Shown here: piece by piece, positions 25,823 to 38,582 of the stretch
How the letters are laid out: each line of letters opens with the position of its first letter
Numbering within the stretch: position 1 is the first letter of the stretch
Assembly (NCBI RefSeq): GCF_004924335.1
Contig: NZ_CP024633.1
Coordinates: forward strand, 2,480,001-2,544,000
Reading direction: 5' to 3'
Length of the DNA stretch: 64,000 bases
DNA from: Mycobacteroides salmoniphilum
Lineage (GTDB): Bacteria; Actinomycetota; Actinomycetes; Mycobacteriales; Mycobacteriaceae
The notes under the pieces: model-generated
Seen by the model: only the letters and a program-made list of their open reading frames with translations
Databases searched by the model: none
What the model was told of the DNA's origin: nothing
Position numbers and translations under genes: made by a program

Positions 25823-27340
25823 ATGACAAACCCGTTGCGAGACAAGCGTGACAAGCGTCTTCCGCGCATCGCGGGACCCTGTTCGCTGGTGATTTTCGGG
25901 GTCACCGGCGATCTGGCCCGCAAGAAGTTGATGCCGGCAATCTATGACCTCGCCAACCGCGGCCTGCTACCTCCGTCCTTCGCCTTGGTCGGATTTGCCC
26001 GCCGGGACTGGGCCAACGAGGATTTTGGACAGATCGTGCTCGACGCCGTCAAGGAGCACTCGCGCACCCCGTTCCGCCAGCATGTATGGGACCGCCTTGC
26101 CGAGGGAATCCGGTTTGTACAGGGCAGTTTCGACGATGACGCGGCCTTCGAGCAGCTTAAGAAGACGCTGCGCACGCTCGATGAAGAACGTGGCACCGGC
26201 GGCAATCACGCCTTCTACCTATCGATCCCGCCGAAGGCCTTCCCGGACGTGTGCGAGCAGCTGTCCAAGTCCAGCCTCGCGCAACCGGTGGACGGCGCGT
26301 GGCGCCGGGTGGTGATCGAGAAGCCCTTCGGCCACGACCTGCAGAGTGCCCGTGAGCTCAATGCCGTGGTGAACAAGGTATTCCCCGAGGAGTCGGTGTT
26401 CCGCATCGACCACTACCTCGGCAAGGAGACGGTGCAGAACATCCTGGCGCTGCGTTTCGCCAATCAGTTGTTTGACCCAATCTGGAACGCCCACTTCGTC
26501 GACCATGTCCAGATCACGATGGCCGAGGACATCGGATTGGGCGGCCGTGCAGGGTATTACGACGGCATCGGCGCGGCCCGCGATGTCATCCAGAACCACC
26601 TGCTGCAGCTGCTGGCATTCACCGCAATGGAGGAGCCCATCAACTTCTCCCCCGCCGAGCTGCAGGCCGAGAAGATCAAGGTGCTCTCGGCCACCCGGCT
26701 CGCCGAGCCGCTTGCCGAGACCACCGCACGCGGCCAATACGGTCCGGGGTGGCAGGGCAGCCAGCAGGTACCCGGCCTGCTGGAGGAGGAGGGCTTCTCC
26801 AAGACCTCGGCCACCGAGACATTCGCCGCGATCACCCTGGAGGTCGACAGCCGACGGTGGGCCGGAGTGCCGTTCTACCTACGCACCGGAAAACGCTTGG
26901 GCCGCAGAGTTACTGAAATCGCCTTGGTGTTCAAGCGAGCACCGCACCTGCCCTTCGACTCCACGATGACCGAGGAACTAGGCGCCAACGCGCTGGTGAT
27001 TCGGGTGCAGCCCGACGAAGGCGTCACGCTGCGGTTCGGCTCGAAGGTCCCCGGCAACGCCATGGAGGTACGGGACGTGAATATGGACTTCTCGTACGAG
27101 CAGGCGTTCACCGAGGAATCACCGGAGGCCTATGAGCGGTTGATCCTGGATGTGTTGTTGGGAGAACCCTCGCTATTCCCGGTAAACGCCGAAGTCGAAT
27201 TGTCCTGGCAGATCCTGGATCCGGCGTTGGACTTCTGGGCCTCGGGCGGCAAGCCCGAGACCTACGAGTCCGGGACCTGGGGCCCGCAGTCGGCGTTCGA
27301 CATGCTGTCCCGTACGGGACGCGATTGGAGGCGGCCGTGA
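25823..27340 (+). CDS. zwf: Glucose-6-phosphate dehydrogenase
   Basis: 505-aa NADP-dependent enzyme making 6-phosphogluconolactone, the entry to the oxidative branch and a main NADPH source. The dinucleotide site is [17 protein letters not shown] and the catalytic/substrate motif RIDHYLGKE is intact. ATG 25823 is chosen because AAAGG is seven bases upstream; the longer frame would run into the end of tal. The stop overlaps the opcA start, consistent with OpcA being a required partner for activity in actinobacteria. Confidence 0.97.
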   Translation: MTNPLRDKRDKRLPRIAGPCSLVIFGVTGDLARKKLMPAIYDLANRGLLPPSFALVGFARRDWANEDFGQIVLDAVKEHSRTPFRQHVWDRLAEGIRFVQGSFDDDAAFEQLKKTLRTLDEERGTGGNHAFYLSIPPKAFPDVCEQLSKSSLAQPVDGAWRRVVIEKPFGHDLQSARELNAVVNKVFPEESVFRIDHYLGKETVQNILALRFANQLFDPIWNAHFVDHVQITMAEDIGLGGRAGYYDGIGAARDVIQNHLLQLLAFTAMEEPINFSPAELQAEKIKVLSATRLAEPLAETTARGQYGPGWQGSQQVPGLLEEEGFSKTSATETFAAITLEVDSRRWAGVPFYLRTGKRLGRRVTEIALVFKRAPHLPFDSTMTEELGANALVIRVQPDEGVTLRFGSKVPGNAMEVRDVNMDFSYEQAFTEESPEAYERLILDVLLGEPSLFPVNAEVELSWQILDPALDFWASGGKPETYESGTWGPQSAFDMLSRTGRDWRRP

Positions 27341-28245
27341 TTGTCGATCTGCCCGATACCACCACCAACGACGTCAATAAGAAGCTGGTGGAGCTGCGCG
27401 AAACCGGCGGTGCCGTCACGATGGCGCGCGTACTGACCCTGGTTGTCATCACCGATGCCGGCGATGATGTCGAAGAGGTCATCGAGGCCGCCAACGGCGC
27501 CAGCCACGAGCATCCTTGCCGCATCATCGTGCTGGAACGCAACCCGCTGGCACCCAAGACCGGTCTGAATGCCCAGATCCGGGTCGGCGGCGATGCCGGG
27601 GCCGGCGAGGTTGTCGTGTTGCGGCTGCGCGGTCCGCTCGCCGCGCACGAGCACAGCGTTGTCATCCCGTTCCTGCTGCCCGATACCCCGGTGGTGGCCT
27701 GGTGGCCCAACCAGGCTCCGCCCGTCCCCGCTAAAGATCCGCTGGGACGCTTGGCAATTCGGCGGATCACCGATGCGACGACGGCACCAGACCCCCTCAA
27801 CGCCATCAAGAACCGGCTCGCCGGGTACACCCCGGGCGATACCGACCTGTCGTGGAGCCGGATCACCTACTGGCGGGCTCTGCTGGCCTCGGCGCTGGAT
27901 CAGCCACCGTACGAGGGCATCAACTCGGCAGTGGTGTCCGGGCTGGCCACCGAGCCCGCACTGGATGTCATCGCGGGTTGGCTCGCCTCACGTATCGAGG
28001 GTCCAGTCACCCGGCTGGTCGGCGAGCTCAAGGTGGAACTGCACCGCGACAGCGAGGTCGTCACCCTGAGCCGGCCGCAGACCGGGGCCATCGCAACATT
28101 GGCCCGCACCGGACGCCCGTCGGCGTCGCTTCCGTTGCCGCGCAGAGAAACACGAGATTGCCTGGCCGAGGATTTGCGCCGCCTCGACCCCGACGAGATC
28201 TATCGCACGGCGCTTGAGGGAATCGCGAAGGTGCAGTACCTATGA
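27337..28245 (+). CDS. opcA: G6PDH assembly protein OpcA
   Basis: 302-aa soluble protein required for active glucose-6-phosphate dehydrogenase in actinobacteria and cyanobacteria. The central strand-helix block [26 protein letters not shown] is characteristic, and the length equals the mycobacterial homologue. The start is GTG 27337 inside the zwf stop (GTGA), with GGAGG at 27327-27331. The protein has no catalytic motif of its own. It overlaps pgl by four bases, so zwf-opcA-pgl are translationally linked. Confidence 0.95.
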   Translation: MIVDLPDTTTNDVNKKLVELRETGGAVTMARVLTLVVITDAGDDVEEVIEAANGASHEHPCRIIVLERNPLAPKTGLNAQIRVGGDAGAGEVVVLRLRGPLAAHEHSVVIPFLLPDTPVVAWWPNQAPPVPAKDPLGRLAIRRITDATTAPDPLNAIKNRLAGYTPGDTDLSWSRITYWRALLASALDQPPYEGINSAVVSGLATEPALDVIAGWLASRIEGPVTRLVGELKVELHRDSEVVTLSRPQTGAIATLARTGRPSASLPLPRRETRDCLAEDLRRLDPDEIYRTALEGIAKVQYL

Positions 28246-28985
28246 GTGAAACAATCATCGAAAAGTACACGGACACCGATGCTTTGGTGACCGCGGCGGG
28301 TGACCGGCTGGCGCTCGCGATCGCCGGTGCCCTCACCGAACGCGGTAAGGCCATGATCGTGCTCACCGGTGGCGGCACCGGTATCGCCCTGCTCAAACAT
28401 CTGCGCGATGTCGCCAGTGATCTCGACTGGGCCAACGTTCACGTGTTCTGGGGCGACGACCGGTATGTTCCGAAAACCGATCCGGAACGCAATGCCTGGC
28501 AGGCTTGGGAGGCACTGCTTGAGCATGTCGACTTCCCCATGCGCAACATGCACGCCATGCCCAACAGCGAAAGTGAATACGGCACCGATCTGGATGCGGC
28601 CGCGCTCGCTTACGAACAGCTGCTGGCCGCCAACGCCGAGCCCGGCCAGGACTGCCCCGCATTCGACGTTCACCTACTGGGCATGGGCGGCGAGGGTCAT
28701 ATCAACTCGCTGTTCCCGCACACCGAAGCGGTCAAGGAGACGCAGCGGCTGGTCGTGGCGGTGCCCGATTCCCCCAAGCCGCCGCCGCAGCGAATCACGT
28801 TGACATTGCCTGCCATTCAGCGTTCACGCGAGGTGTGGCTGATCGTTTCGGGCGAGGGCAAGGCCGAAGCGGTTGCCGCGGCCATCGGCGGAGCCGACCC
28901 GATCGACGTACCCGCGGCGGGCGCCATCGGGACCGAGCGCACGGTGTGGCTGCTCGACGAAGCCGCTGCGAGCCAGCTGGACTAG
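28242..28985 (+). CDS. pgl: 6-Phosphogluconolactonase
   Basis: 247-aa enzyme of the glucosamine-6-phosphate isomerase/6PGL superfamily that hydrolyses 6-phosphogluconolactone. Recognisable parts are the early [13 protein letters not shown], the [12 protein letters not shown] strand and the catalytic-region [19 protein letters not shown]. It is the last gene of the pentose phosphate operon, coupled to opcA by a four-base overlap. No gnd gene follows, so 6-phosphogluconate dehydrogenase is encoded elsewhere. Confidence 0.95.
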   Translation: MSETIIEKYTDTDALVTAAGDRLALAIAGALTERGKAMIVLTGGGTGIALLKHLRDVASDLDWANVHVFWGDDRYVPKTDPERNAWQAWEALLEHVDFPMRNMHAMPNSESEYGTDLDAAALAYEQLLAANAEPGQDCPAFDVHLLGMGGEGHINSLFPHTEAVKETQRLVVAVPDSPKPPPQRITLTLPAIQRSREVWLIVSGEGKAEAVAAAIGGADPIDVPAAGAIGTERTVWLLDEAAASQLD

Positions 28986-29049
28986 TTCGTCCTCGCGCGG
29001 CGTCCCGATCGGTGCGCGTAGTCCCGACGTACACCCTGTGCGCGGCGGT

Positions 29050-29814
29050 CTACGTCTCGTTGCCCTGTCCCGCGGCGAAGAGCGCGTCCGGATCCACAGA
29101 TAGTCCGTGCTCTGCCGGTGTCGGTGCCGAGGCCGGCTGTGACTGCCGGACGGCCGGTGCCGGAGCGACGGCAGGTCCGGGCGCAGGCGTCCGCAGGCGA
29201 TCCACGTTCATCGAGAACTCGGCCACCCCGTCCCTGATCGCGCCCGCATGTTCATCAAGACGGTCGAGGAGCTGAGACAGCGTGCGCCCCATCTTGTTTC
29301 CAAGCTCGGAGGCGTCTGCCACAGCAGAGGCGATGGTGGTCGCCACGCTGCCGCCCTGGGTGATGGGTGAGGCGGCTCGAGCTGCCGTGAACTCGGTGAT
29401 GATGTCATCCACGTACCCTTCCACCCATTGCCCCAGCATGCTTCGGGTGTGTGTGACCAGATCCGCAGCTACATTGATGCGCTGATTGACGTTCGCCGCG
29501 ACCACGCGCAACTCCTGGAGGGCATCATCGATGAGACCCGTCGCCTCGTTGAATCCTGTTGCCGCCGCACCGCTGTGACCGTCACCGAGCGCACTGAGCA
29601 CAGCCGACAGCTCCTGCTGCACATTGGTGACGTCGGCAATGCAGTACCGCCAGAAGGTGGCCTCCGCGGAGGCTGCGACCGGGTTACCCCGAAGCGCATC
29701 GAGTGGTTCTTCGAGGAACTGCACATGCTCGACCATGAAGCCCAATCCGGCGTCGTGGAGGCGAGTGAGCGGTTTCAGCTCGGCATCAAGGGTGTCCACC
29801 GAACCCTTCACCAA
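29050..29814 (-). CDS. ESX-type cassette protein with Pro/Ala-rich tail, hypothetical
   Basis: 254-aa protein without signal peptide or membrane segment. The first about 200 residues are predicted to be almost wholly helical, with long amphipathic stretches (VTNVQQELSAVLSALGDG; INVAADLVTHTRSMLGQWVEGYVDD; GNKMGRTLSQLLDRLDEHAGAIRDG), similar in style to WXG100/LXG type VII secretion substrates. The last 50 residues are low-complexity Pro/Ala. No toxin or enzyme domain is visible in the tail, unlike many third genes of such cassettes. It overlaps the preceding small gene by 29 bp. Family not recognised by name. Confidence 0.65.
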   Translation of the reverse strand: MVKGSVDTLDAELKPLTRLHDAGLGFMVEHVQFLEEPLDALRGNPVAASAEATFWRYCIADVTNVQQELSAVLSALGDGHSGAAATGFNEATGLIDDALQELRVVAANVNQRINVAADLVTHTRSMLGQWVEGYVDDIITEFTAARAASPITQGGSVATTIASAVADASELGNKMGRTLSQLLDRLDEHAGAIRDGVAEFSMNVDRLRTPAPGPAVAPAPAVRQSQPASAPTPAEHGLSVDPDALFAAGQGNET

Positions 29815-30121
29815 TCTTCGTCATCGCGGCGACGGTCTGATCCTCCGCTTCGGCAATCTGCCGAGCCTGATCGTGCAGACGCTGTCCCGTCTCCACCATG
29901 ACGTCACCCAGGGTCCGGACCGCGTCAGACAGCTGGTCGATACTCCCCCGCACCGACATCACGAAATCTGACGACACCGCCCCCAAGTCCTGCTCGCCCA
30001 GCCCCTCGCCATGATGATCGAGCAAGAATCGCACCGAGCCCCCGGCGCTCTCCAGGTTCGCCGCCTCGTGCAGCACCACATCGCAATCAAAGTGGAAGGT
30101 CCCGCCCGTCTCACTGCTCAT
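29786..30121 (-). CDS. EspC/WXG100-like small helical protein
   Basis: 111-aa protein resembling DUF2580/EspC-type ESX secretion-associated proteins by size, helical hairpin and Gly breaks. Helix one is LHEAANLESAGGSVRFLLDHH; after a Gly-rich turn come SSDFVMSVRGSIDQLSDAVRTLGDVMVETGQRLHDQARQ and a tail AMTKIGEGFGG. No WXG is present at the turn, so the match is structural and not motif-based. It overlaps both neighbours (4 bp with the upstream gene, 29 bp with the downstream gene), making one coupled trio. It could be a secreted partner or chaperone of the 254-aa protein. Confidence 0.65.
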   Translation of the reverse strand: MSSETGGTFHFDCDVVLHEAANLESAGGSVRFLLDHHGEGLGEQDLGAVSSDFVMSVRGSIDQLSDAVRTLGDVMVETGQRLHDQARQIAEAEDQTVAAMTKIGEGFGGHP

Positions 30122-30504
30122 GACGACGATCCCAGATGCTCACCCTCCCCAAGGTGCCCCCCGTCCAGGTAGCCCTTGACGTAGTCCATCGCCGGTCCGT
30201 CGCCGGTGAGGTCATGCAATGTGCTGTGGATCTGGCTGGCCGCATTGACCTGCGCCGCGGCGATAGTCCTGGTGATGACTGCCGACAGATCCCTCGCATC
30301 CATCGACAGCGTCGACTCATCCAGATCCAGGGCCTCGATGCGACCGCCCGACCCGACGGTCGCCGCTACCCCCACATCATCCTTGGCATGGCCCCGGACC
30401 AGACCGACGGTCTGTTGCACATACTGGGCGCGCTGCCCAAGCAGCTCCAGGCGATCCTGGTACTCACGAATCCATTGGCGGGGGTCACCACGGCACTCCG
30501 ACAT
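30118..30504 (-). CDS. YbaB/EbfC-like protein of the ESX-type cassette
   Basis: 128-aa protein whose mid-region (DVGVAATVGSGGRIEALDLDESTLSMDARDLSAVITRTIAAAQVNA) matches the YbaB/EbfC fold: two strands, then a long helix. In mycobacteria YbaB-like proteins such as EspL accompany ESX genes, often upstream of WXG100-like genes. ATG 30504 has an AAGGAG site seven bases away; the longer frame to 30672 adds non-homologous basic sequence from an AT-rich leader. It is the first gene of the trio. Whether it binds DNA or acts as a chaperone is not known. Confidence 0.72.
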   Translation of the reverse strand: MSECRGDPRQWIREYQDRLELLGQRAQYVQQTVGLVRGHAKDDVGVAATVGSGGRIEALDLDESTLSMDARDLSAVITRTIAAAQVNAASQIHSTLHDLTGDGPAMDYVKGYLDGGHLGEGEHLGSSS

Positions 30505-30599
30505 GACGAGGGGCTCCTTTCCTGGGGTACGGGCGGTGGAACGGGAACGTCCCCTCCGCGTCCCCGGTCCACCGACCGCCGATGGCACTTGTCGACTTC

Positions 30600-30720
30600 T
30601 GTGCCATACATAGAGATAGATGTGCCGAGGGCATGAATCGGTTCCATGATTTTTGAAGAAATTTCTCGGCAAATAAGTAAAATAGCAACCACCTGCGAGA
30701 ATGTCTCCTGCAGAGACAAA
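30600..30720. other. AT-rich stretch upstream of the ESX-type cassette
   Basis: This intergenic part is visibly richer in A and T than the surrounding genome, with runs such as GATTTTTGAAGAAATTTC and AAATAAGTAAAATAG. No gene is seen. Such islands are common targets of the xenogeneic silencer Lsr2 in mycobacteria; binding here is an inference. Confidence 0.55.
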
Positions 30721-30751
30721 ACAGCGGACTACCTGTGTAGTAGTCCGCTGT
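30721..30751 (-). terminator. Intrinsic terminator of secG
   Basis: A perfect 12-bp stem (ACAGCGGACTAC at 30721-30732, GTAGTCCGCTGT at 30740-30751) has a seven-base loop and, on the minus strand, is followed by TTTTG. It lies 19 bp after the secG stop. This is the strongest factor-independent terminator in the window. Confidence 0.85.
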
Positions 30752-30769
30752 CTGTGAATCGTTATTAGG

Positions 30770-31006
30770 CTAGCCGCCGAGCTTGATCTCCAGCCCGACG
30801 CCGATGATCGAGATCACCCAAATGGCCGTGACGAAGTACGTGAGCCGGTCCAGGTTCTTCTCCACCACGGTCGAACCGGAGAGGCTTGACTGAACGCCAC
30901 CACCGAACAGCGTGGACAGACCGCCGCCCTTCGCCCGGTGCAACAGCACCAGCAGGACCACCAACAAGCTCGTGATCACCAGGATGATCTGTAGCGCCAA
31001 TTCCAT
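30770..31006 (-). CDS. secG: Preprotein translocase subunit SecG
   Basis: 78-aa inner-membrane subunit of SecYEG. Two hydrophobic helices (LALQIILVITSLLVVLLVLLH and LTYFVTAIWVISIIGVGLEI) flank the conserved cytoplasmic loop RAKGGGLSTLFGGGVQSSLSGSTVVEKNLDR. TAGGCT lies seven bases before the ATG, suggesting a leaderless mRNA of its own within the 50-bp gap after tpiA. A strong terminator follows. The position after the gap-pgk-tpiA operon is the usual one in actinobacteria. Confidence 0.96.
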   Translation of the reverse strand: MELALQIILVITSLLVVLLVLLHRAKGGGLSTLFGGGVQSSLSGSTVVEKNLDRLTYFVTAIWVISIIGVGLEIKLGG

Positions 31007-31013
31007 GGGGGTA

Positions 31014-31019
31014 AGCCTA
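31014..31019 (-). promoter_or_regulatory. -10 element for leaderless secG
   Basis: TAGGCT (minus strand) ends seven bases before the ATG at 31006. Confidence 0.45.
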
Positions 31020-31056
31020 CCGGCTCCGTTCTGGCCACCCGCGCAGGGATGACTTG

Positions 31057-31842
<786 letters not shown>

Positions 31843-31883
31843 TGCGATGAGCCTCTCGGGCGAAGAGCGTCATAATGAGTCTC

Positions 31884-33110
31884 CTAGTCGTCTAATACGT
31901 CGATACCCGGAAGCGCCTTGCCCTCAAGGTATTCCAGGGATGCACCGCCACCGGTGGAGATGTGAGAGAAGCCGTCGTCCGGCAGGTCCAGCGCACGCAC
32001 CGCGGCCGCCGAATCACCTCCGCCGACGACGCTGAACGCGCCCTTCTCGGTGGCCGCGATGATCGCCTCGGCGACTCCCCGAGTGCCCGCGGCGAAAGCC
32101 GGGAACTCGAAGACACCCATGGGACCGTTCCAGAAGATGGTCTTGGCATTCGACAGCACGGCCGTGAATCGCTTCACCGACTCCGGCCCGATATCCAGGC
32201 CCATCTTGCCTTCCGGAATGGCATCCGCGGCAACGATTTCCGAGGGCGAATCAGCGGCGAACTCGTCGGCCGCCACGATGTCCATCGGCAGGTGGATCAC
32301 ATCGGCATAGGTATCCAGAAGCCGCTTGCAGGTGTCCACCATCTCCGGCTGCACCAGCGACTTGCCGACCGGCAGCCCCTGCGCGGCCAGGAAGGTGAAG
32401 CACATCCCGCCGCCGATCACCAGGCTGTCTGCCTTGGTGGCCAGCGATTCGATGACTGCCAGCTTGTCCGAGACCTTCGACCCGCCGAGCACCACCGCGT
32501 ACGGACGTTCGGTGGATTCGGACAGCCGCTTGAGCACCTCGACCTCGGCAGCCACCAGACCACCGGCGTAATGCGGCAGCAGGGTCGCCACGTCATAGAC
32601 GGAGGCCTGCTTGCGGTGCACCACACCGAACCCGTCGGAGACAAACGCACCGTCGGTACCTGTTGGGCCACCTACCAATTCGGCCAGCTCCTGGGCAAGC
32701 GCCAGCCGCTGTGCGTCATCCTTGCTGGTCTCACGCGGATCGAACCGGATGTTCTCCAACAGCAGCACGTCGCCGTCGGTGAGGCCTTCGGCACGTGCCA
32801 GCGCATCGGTGCCGACGACATCTCCGGCAACCTGCACGTGCTGACCCAGCAGTTCGCTGAGCGCAGCGCCTACCGGAGCCAGAGACAACCCGGGGTCCGG
32901 CTTACCGTCCGGGCGGCCCAGGTGTGCGGTGACGATGACCTTGGCCCCGGCACCCGCAAGCGCACGGATGGTCGGGACCGAGGCCACGATCCGGCCGGGG
33001 TCTGTGATGTTGAGATTGTCGTCGAGCGGGACGTTCAGGTCCGATCGGACCAGCACGCCCTTGCCCGAAACTCCCTCTGCCAGCAGGTCGTTGAGGGACT
33101 TGATCGCCAT
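31884..33110 (-). CDS. pgk: Phosphoglycerate kinase
   Basis: 408-aa two-domain kinase producing ATP from 1,3-bisphosphoglycerate. N-terminal [10 protein letters not shown], the [11 protein letters not shown] substrate loop, the hinge region [11 protein letters not shown] and the nucleotide-site GGGDSAAAV near the C-terminus are all intact. ATG 33110 gives the family N-terminus; the longer frame reads into gap. The gap stop is two bases upstream, so the two are tightly coupled. Confidence 0.98.
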   Translation of the reverse strand: MAIKSLNDLLAEGVSGKGVLVRSDLNVPLDDNLNITDPGRIVASVPTIRALAGAGAKVIVTAHLGRPDGKPDPGLSLAPVGAALSELLGQHVQVAGDVVGTDALARAEGLTDGDVLLLENIRFDPRETSKDDAQRLALAQELAELVGGPTGTDGAFVSDGFGVVHRKQASVYDVATLLPHYAGGLVAAEVEVLKRLSESTERPYAVVLGGSKVSDKLAVIESLATKADSLVIGGGMCFTFLAAQGLPVGKSLVQPEMVDTCKRLLDTYADVIHLPMDIVAADEFAADSPSEIVAADAIPEGKMGLDIGPESVKRFTAVLSNAKTIFWNGPMGVFEFPAFAAGTRGVAEAIIAATEKGAFSVVGGGDSAAAVRALDLPDDGFSHISTGGGASLEYLEGKALPGIDVLDD

Positions 33111-33112
33111 CG

Positions 33113-35525
<2,413 letters not shown>

Positions 35526-35531
35526 TGACCC

Positions 35532-35537
35532 AGAGTA
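35532..35537 (-). promoter_or_regulatory. -10 element for leaderless MFS gene
   Basis: TACTCT on the minus strand ends six bases before the GTG at 35525. It decides between two possible starts of the transporter. Confidence 0.5.
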
Positions 35538-35590
35538 CGAAAGCACTCCGACAATTCGCCATCGGTTTTCGCCCGCCGCGAGGCAACCGG

Positions 35591-36568
35591 CTAGGCGTCT
35601 TCGAGCAGCTCCGGGGTCACCGCGGACTCGGTATCGGGGATGCCGTCGGTCTTGGCCTTGCGGTCGGCCATCGACAGTAGTCGCCGAATACGGCCTGCTA
35701 CAGCATCTTTGGTCATCACCGGATCGGCGAGGCGGCCCAGTTCTTCAAGCGATGCCTGACGGTGCTCGACACGTAACTTTCCGGCCGCCGCGAGATGGTC
35801 CGGCACCGTGTCACCCAGGATTTGCAGCGCACGCTCCACCCGGGCAGCGGCCGCGACCGCCGCGCGCGCGGACCTGCGCAGATTCGCGTCATCGAAATTG
35901 GCGAGCCGGTTCGCCGTTGCCCGCACCTCGCGGCGCATCCGACGTTCTTCCCAGGTCAGCCGGGTGTCCTGGGCGCCCATCCGGGTGAGCAGGGCACCGA
36001 TGGCCTCGCCGTCACGCACCACCACACGATCGCTGCCCCGCACCTCGCGTGCTTTGGCACTCACACCAAGTCGTCGAGCCGCGCCCACCAGCGCCAGCGC
36101 CGCCTCGGGACCCGGACAGCTGACCTCCAGCGCCGAAGACCTGCCGGGTTCGGTCAGCGAGCCATGTGCCAGGAAGGCCCCACGCCACGCGGCCTCCGCA
36201 TCGGCCACGCTGCCGCCGACCACCTGTGCGGGCAACCCGCGCACCGGGCGGCCCCGCAGATCGAGCAGACCTGTTTGTCTCGCCAACGCTTCTCCGTCTT
36301 TGGCGACACGGACCACATAGCGCGTTGTCTTGCGGATACCCCCCGCGGACAGCACGTGCACCACGGCGCTGTATCCGTACAGATCGAAGATGTCCTTGCG
36401 CAGGCGCCGCGCAATGCTGCCCTGGTCGACCTCCGCCTCGACGACAACTCGCCCGCTGACGATATGCAGTCCGCCGGCAAACCGCAGCAGCGACGCGACC
36501 TCAGCGCGGCGGCTACTGACCTGAGTCACCACCAGGCGGCTCAGTTCGTCTTTGACCTCGGCGGTCAT
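35591..36568 (-). CDS. whiA: Sporulation/cell division regulator WhiA
   Basis: 325-aa protein combining an N-terminal homing-endonuclease-like (LAGLIDADG) fold and a C-terminal helix-turn-helix. Visible parts: [28 protein letters not shown] at the start, [26 protein letters not shown] in the middle, and [18 protein letters not shown] with [25 protein letters not shown] near the end. ATG 36568 overlaps the yvcK stop by four bases and gives the length known in M. tuberculosis. In actinobacteria WhiA partners WhiB-type regulators in controlling division genes; in non-sporulating mycobacteria its role is less clear. Confidence 0.95.
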   Translation of the reverse strand: MTAEVKDELSRLVVTQVSSRRAEVASLLRFAGGLHIVSGRVVVEAEVDQGSIARRLRKDIFDLYGYSAVVHVLSAGGIRKTTRYVVRVAKDGEALARQTGLLDLRGRPVRGLPAQVVGGSVADAEAAWRGAFLAHGSLTEPGRSSALEVSCPGPEAALALVGAARRLGVSAKAREVRGSDRVVVRDGEAIGALLTRMGAQDTRLTWEERRMRREVRATANRLANFDDANLRRSARAAVAAAARVERALQILGDTVPDHLAAAGKLRVEHRQASLEELGRLADPVMTKDAVAGRIRRLLSMADRKAKTDGIPDTESAVTPELLEDA

Positions 36569-37689
36569 CGCCACGGGGCGTCCCCTCTCTGGATTCCATG
36601 CTGTGTGCTCCCGCCCCCCGCTGCCAGGCGCACCGTGGATTCGGCATCTGTTCCTGCGGCTGCGGCCGCACTACCCGTCCGTACTCGATCCAAGACCGCC
36701 GACAGTTTCGCGGGGTCATGTAAATGTGTACCAGGACGCGAGACATCAGCGAATTGAACCTGCGCATTGAACAGGGCGGCCGCCCTGGTCAAGTGGTCGC
36801 GTTCGGTGTCATCTGCAGACGCAGATTCGACGACGATGTCATGCACACCGAACTCGGGAGCGTGTTGCGAGAGTACGTGCAAATGACGCTCCGCGGAAAA
36901 GCCGGCCGTCTCCCCCGGCTCCGGGGCAAGGTTCAAGATCAGGGCCTTGCGGGCCCGAGTCTGCTGCAAGGCCGCGAAAAGGTCGGGTACCAGCACATGT
37001 GGGATAACGCTCGTGAACCACGACCCGGGCCCCAAAACCACCAGGTCGGCGGCCATTATGGCCTCCACTGCCTGCCGGGTGGCGGGCGGATTGCCCGGGT
37101 TCATACGCACCCGACGCACCTTGCCCGGCGTGGTCGCCAGTGCCACCTGTCCCCGGATCACCCGGCTCATCCGCGGGTCGGTCTCCAGGCCGGATACGTC
37201 GGCCTCGATCTCCAGCGGAATCGGGCACATCGGCAACACCCGCCCGGTGATGCCGAGCATGCGCCCCATCTCATCCAGCGCGGTGACCGGATCGGCGAGC
37301 ATGTCGGTAAGCCCGGCCAGAATCAAGTTGCCGATCGGATGCCCAGCCAGCCCACCGCTGCCGCCGAGCCGGTGCTGAATGGCCGTAGCCCACATTCGCC
37401 CGCGCGGGCTGTCGGAGGCGAGCGCCGCCAATGCCATGCGCAGATCACCGGGTGGCACAATCCCCAGCTCGGAGCGGATTCGTCCCGACGACCCGCCGTC
37501 ATCAGAGACCGTGACCACGGCGGTGATGTCGTGGGTAAGCCGTCGCGCCGCCGAAAGCGTCGCGTACAGACCGTGCCCTCCGCCGAGAGCAACGATGCGG
37601 GGTTCGCGTCGCGCGAAATGGGAACCCTCCCCCGCACCCGGGAGGTGCACCCACCCGCTCGCCGAAGGCTGATCGGTGCCGGGATTCAT
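36565..37689 (-). CDS. yvcK: Gluconeogenesis factor, YvcK/CuvA family
   Basis: 374-aa CofD-related protein. The nucleotide-sugar/lactoyl-type pocket shows [47 protein letters not shown] and [20 protein letters not shown]. Mycobacterial YvcK homologue CuvA is linked to cell envelope growth and nutrient use, probably by binding UDP-sugars; no enzyme activity is established. The C-terminal 50 residues are a low-complexity Ala/Ser extension. It overlaps rapZ and whiA by four bases each, the universal uvrC-rapZ-yvcK-whiA arrangement. Confidence 0.94.
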   Translation of the reverse strand: MNPGTDQPSASGWVHLPGAGEGSHFARREPRIVALGGGHGLYATLSAARRLTHDITAVVTVSDDGGSSGRIRSELGIVPPGDLRMALAALASDSPRGRMWATAIQHRLGGSGGLAGHPIGNLILAGLTDMLADPVTALDEMGRMLGITGRVLPMCPIPLEIEADVSGLETDPRMSRVIRGQVALATTPGKVRRVRMNPGNPPATRQAVEAIMAADLVVLGPGSWFTSVIPHVLVPDLFAALQQTRARKALILNLAPEPGETAGFSAERHLHVLSQHAPEFGVHDIVVESASADDTERDHLTRAAALFNAQVQFADVSRPGTHLHDPAKLSAVLDRVRTGSAAAAAGTDAESTVRLAAGGGSTQHGIQRGDAPWR

Positions 37690-38582
37690 TCGCGCCCCAG
37701 GTCGCGGTGCAACACGCGCACTGACAGACCTTCATCGGGGGACATAGCTGCGGCCAGCGCCTCGGCTATCGCGACACTGCGATGCTTACCGCCTGTACAG
37801 CCGACCGCGATTGTCATGTAGCGCTTTCCCTCTCGCCGGTAACCGTCGATGACGAGGTTCAGCAGCCGATGGTAGGTGTCCAAGAACTCGTCCGCACCAG
37901 GTTGGCTTAACACGTACTGACTGACCGCCGGGTGCTGACCGGTGTGCGGTCGCAGTTCATCCACCCAGTGCGGATTCGGTAGAAACCTGACGTCAACGAC
38001 CATATCGGCATCCATCGGCAGTCCATATTTGAATCCGAAAGATTCCACGGTGACGCTCAGATGCGCCACCGTTTCAGTGCTGAAGGCACGTTCGATCGCA
38101 GCACGCAGCGCAGGCACAGGCAGTGACGAGGTGTCGATGACCAGATCCGCCGAGGCCCGGATGGGTGAGAGCAAGATGCGTTCGGCGGTGATGCCCTCGG
38201 CGAGCGTCTGACCGCCCTGCAGCGGGTGGCTACGCCGGTTCTGTTCGTAGCGGCGTACCAGGCTTTCGTCGGATGCCTCCAGGAATAGCACGCGTGGGCT
38301 GATGCCCCGGGTGGCCAGGTCGGCACGCACCGACTCCAGATCGCCGGTAAAGCCCCGAGACCGCACATCCATCACCACGGCGAGCTGCGTGATGCGTGAA
38401 CCGGCGGCAAGGCCCAGGTCGACCATGCGCGTGATCAGTTCGGGCGGCAGGTTGTCCGCGACGTACCACCCCAGGTCCTCGAGCACCTTGGCGGTCGTGC
38501 CGCGTCCCGCGCCCGATAGGCCCGTGACCAGGACGACGTCGATATCGGCGTTCGCGGTCTCATGAGGGGGGTGAAGTGTCAT
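37686..38582 (-). CDS. rapZ: RapZ family nucleotide-binding protein
   Basis: 298-aa P-loop protein. Walker A is [14 protein letters not shown] and the C-terminal domain carries [18 protein letters not shown], the highly conserved RapZ signature for metabolite/RNA binding. In enterobacteria RapZ senses glucosamine 6-phosphate and directs RNase E to GlmZ; no such small RNA is known in mycobacteria, so the role here is open. ATG 38582 follows GGAG and is preferred to ATG 38591. It overlaps the uvrC 3' end by 23 bp, so translation is probably coupled. Confidence 0.94.
   Translation of the reverse strand: MTLHPPHETANADIDVVLVTGLSGAGRGTTAKVLEDLGWYVADNLPPELITRMVDLGLAAGSRITQLAVVMDVRSRGFTGDLESVRADLATRGISPRVLFLEASDESLVRRYEQNRRSHPLQGGQTLAEGITAERILLSPIRASADLVIDTSSLPVPALRAAIERAFSTETVAHLSVTVESFGFKYGLPMDADMVVDVRFLPNPHWVDELRPHTGQHPAVSQYVLSQPGADEFLDTYHRLLNLVIDGYRREGKRYMTIAVGCTGGKHRSVAIAEALAAAMSPDEGLSVRVLHRDLGRE

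Noticed and set aside
23886..25829. 647-aa open frame on the minus strand opposite tkt/tal
   Set aside because: It is a mirror of two well-defined plus-strand genes in high-GC DNA. Composition is Gly/Val/His-rich without domains, and there is no separate ribosome site.
29050..29814. C-terminal toxin domain in the third ESX-type gene
   Set aside because: The last 50 residues are Pro/Ala-rich with no nuclease, NADase or ADP-ribosyltransferase motif.
30118..30672. Longer start for the YbaB-like gene
   Set aside because: The added 56 residues are basic and unlike the family, and they read through the AT-rich leader; ATG 30504 has a strong ribosome site.
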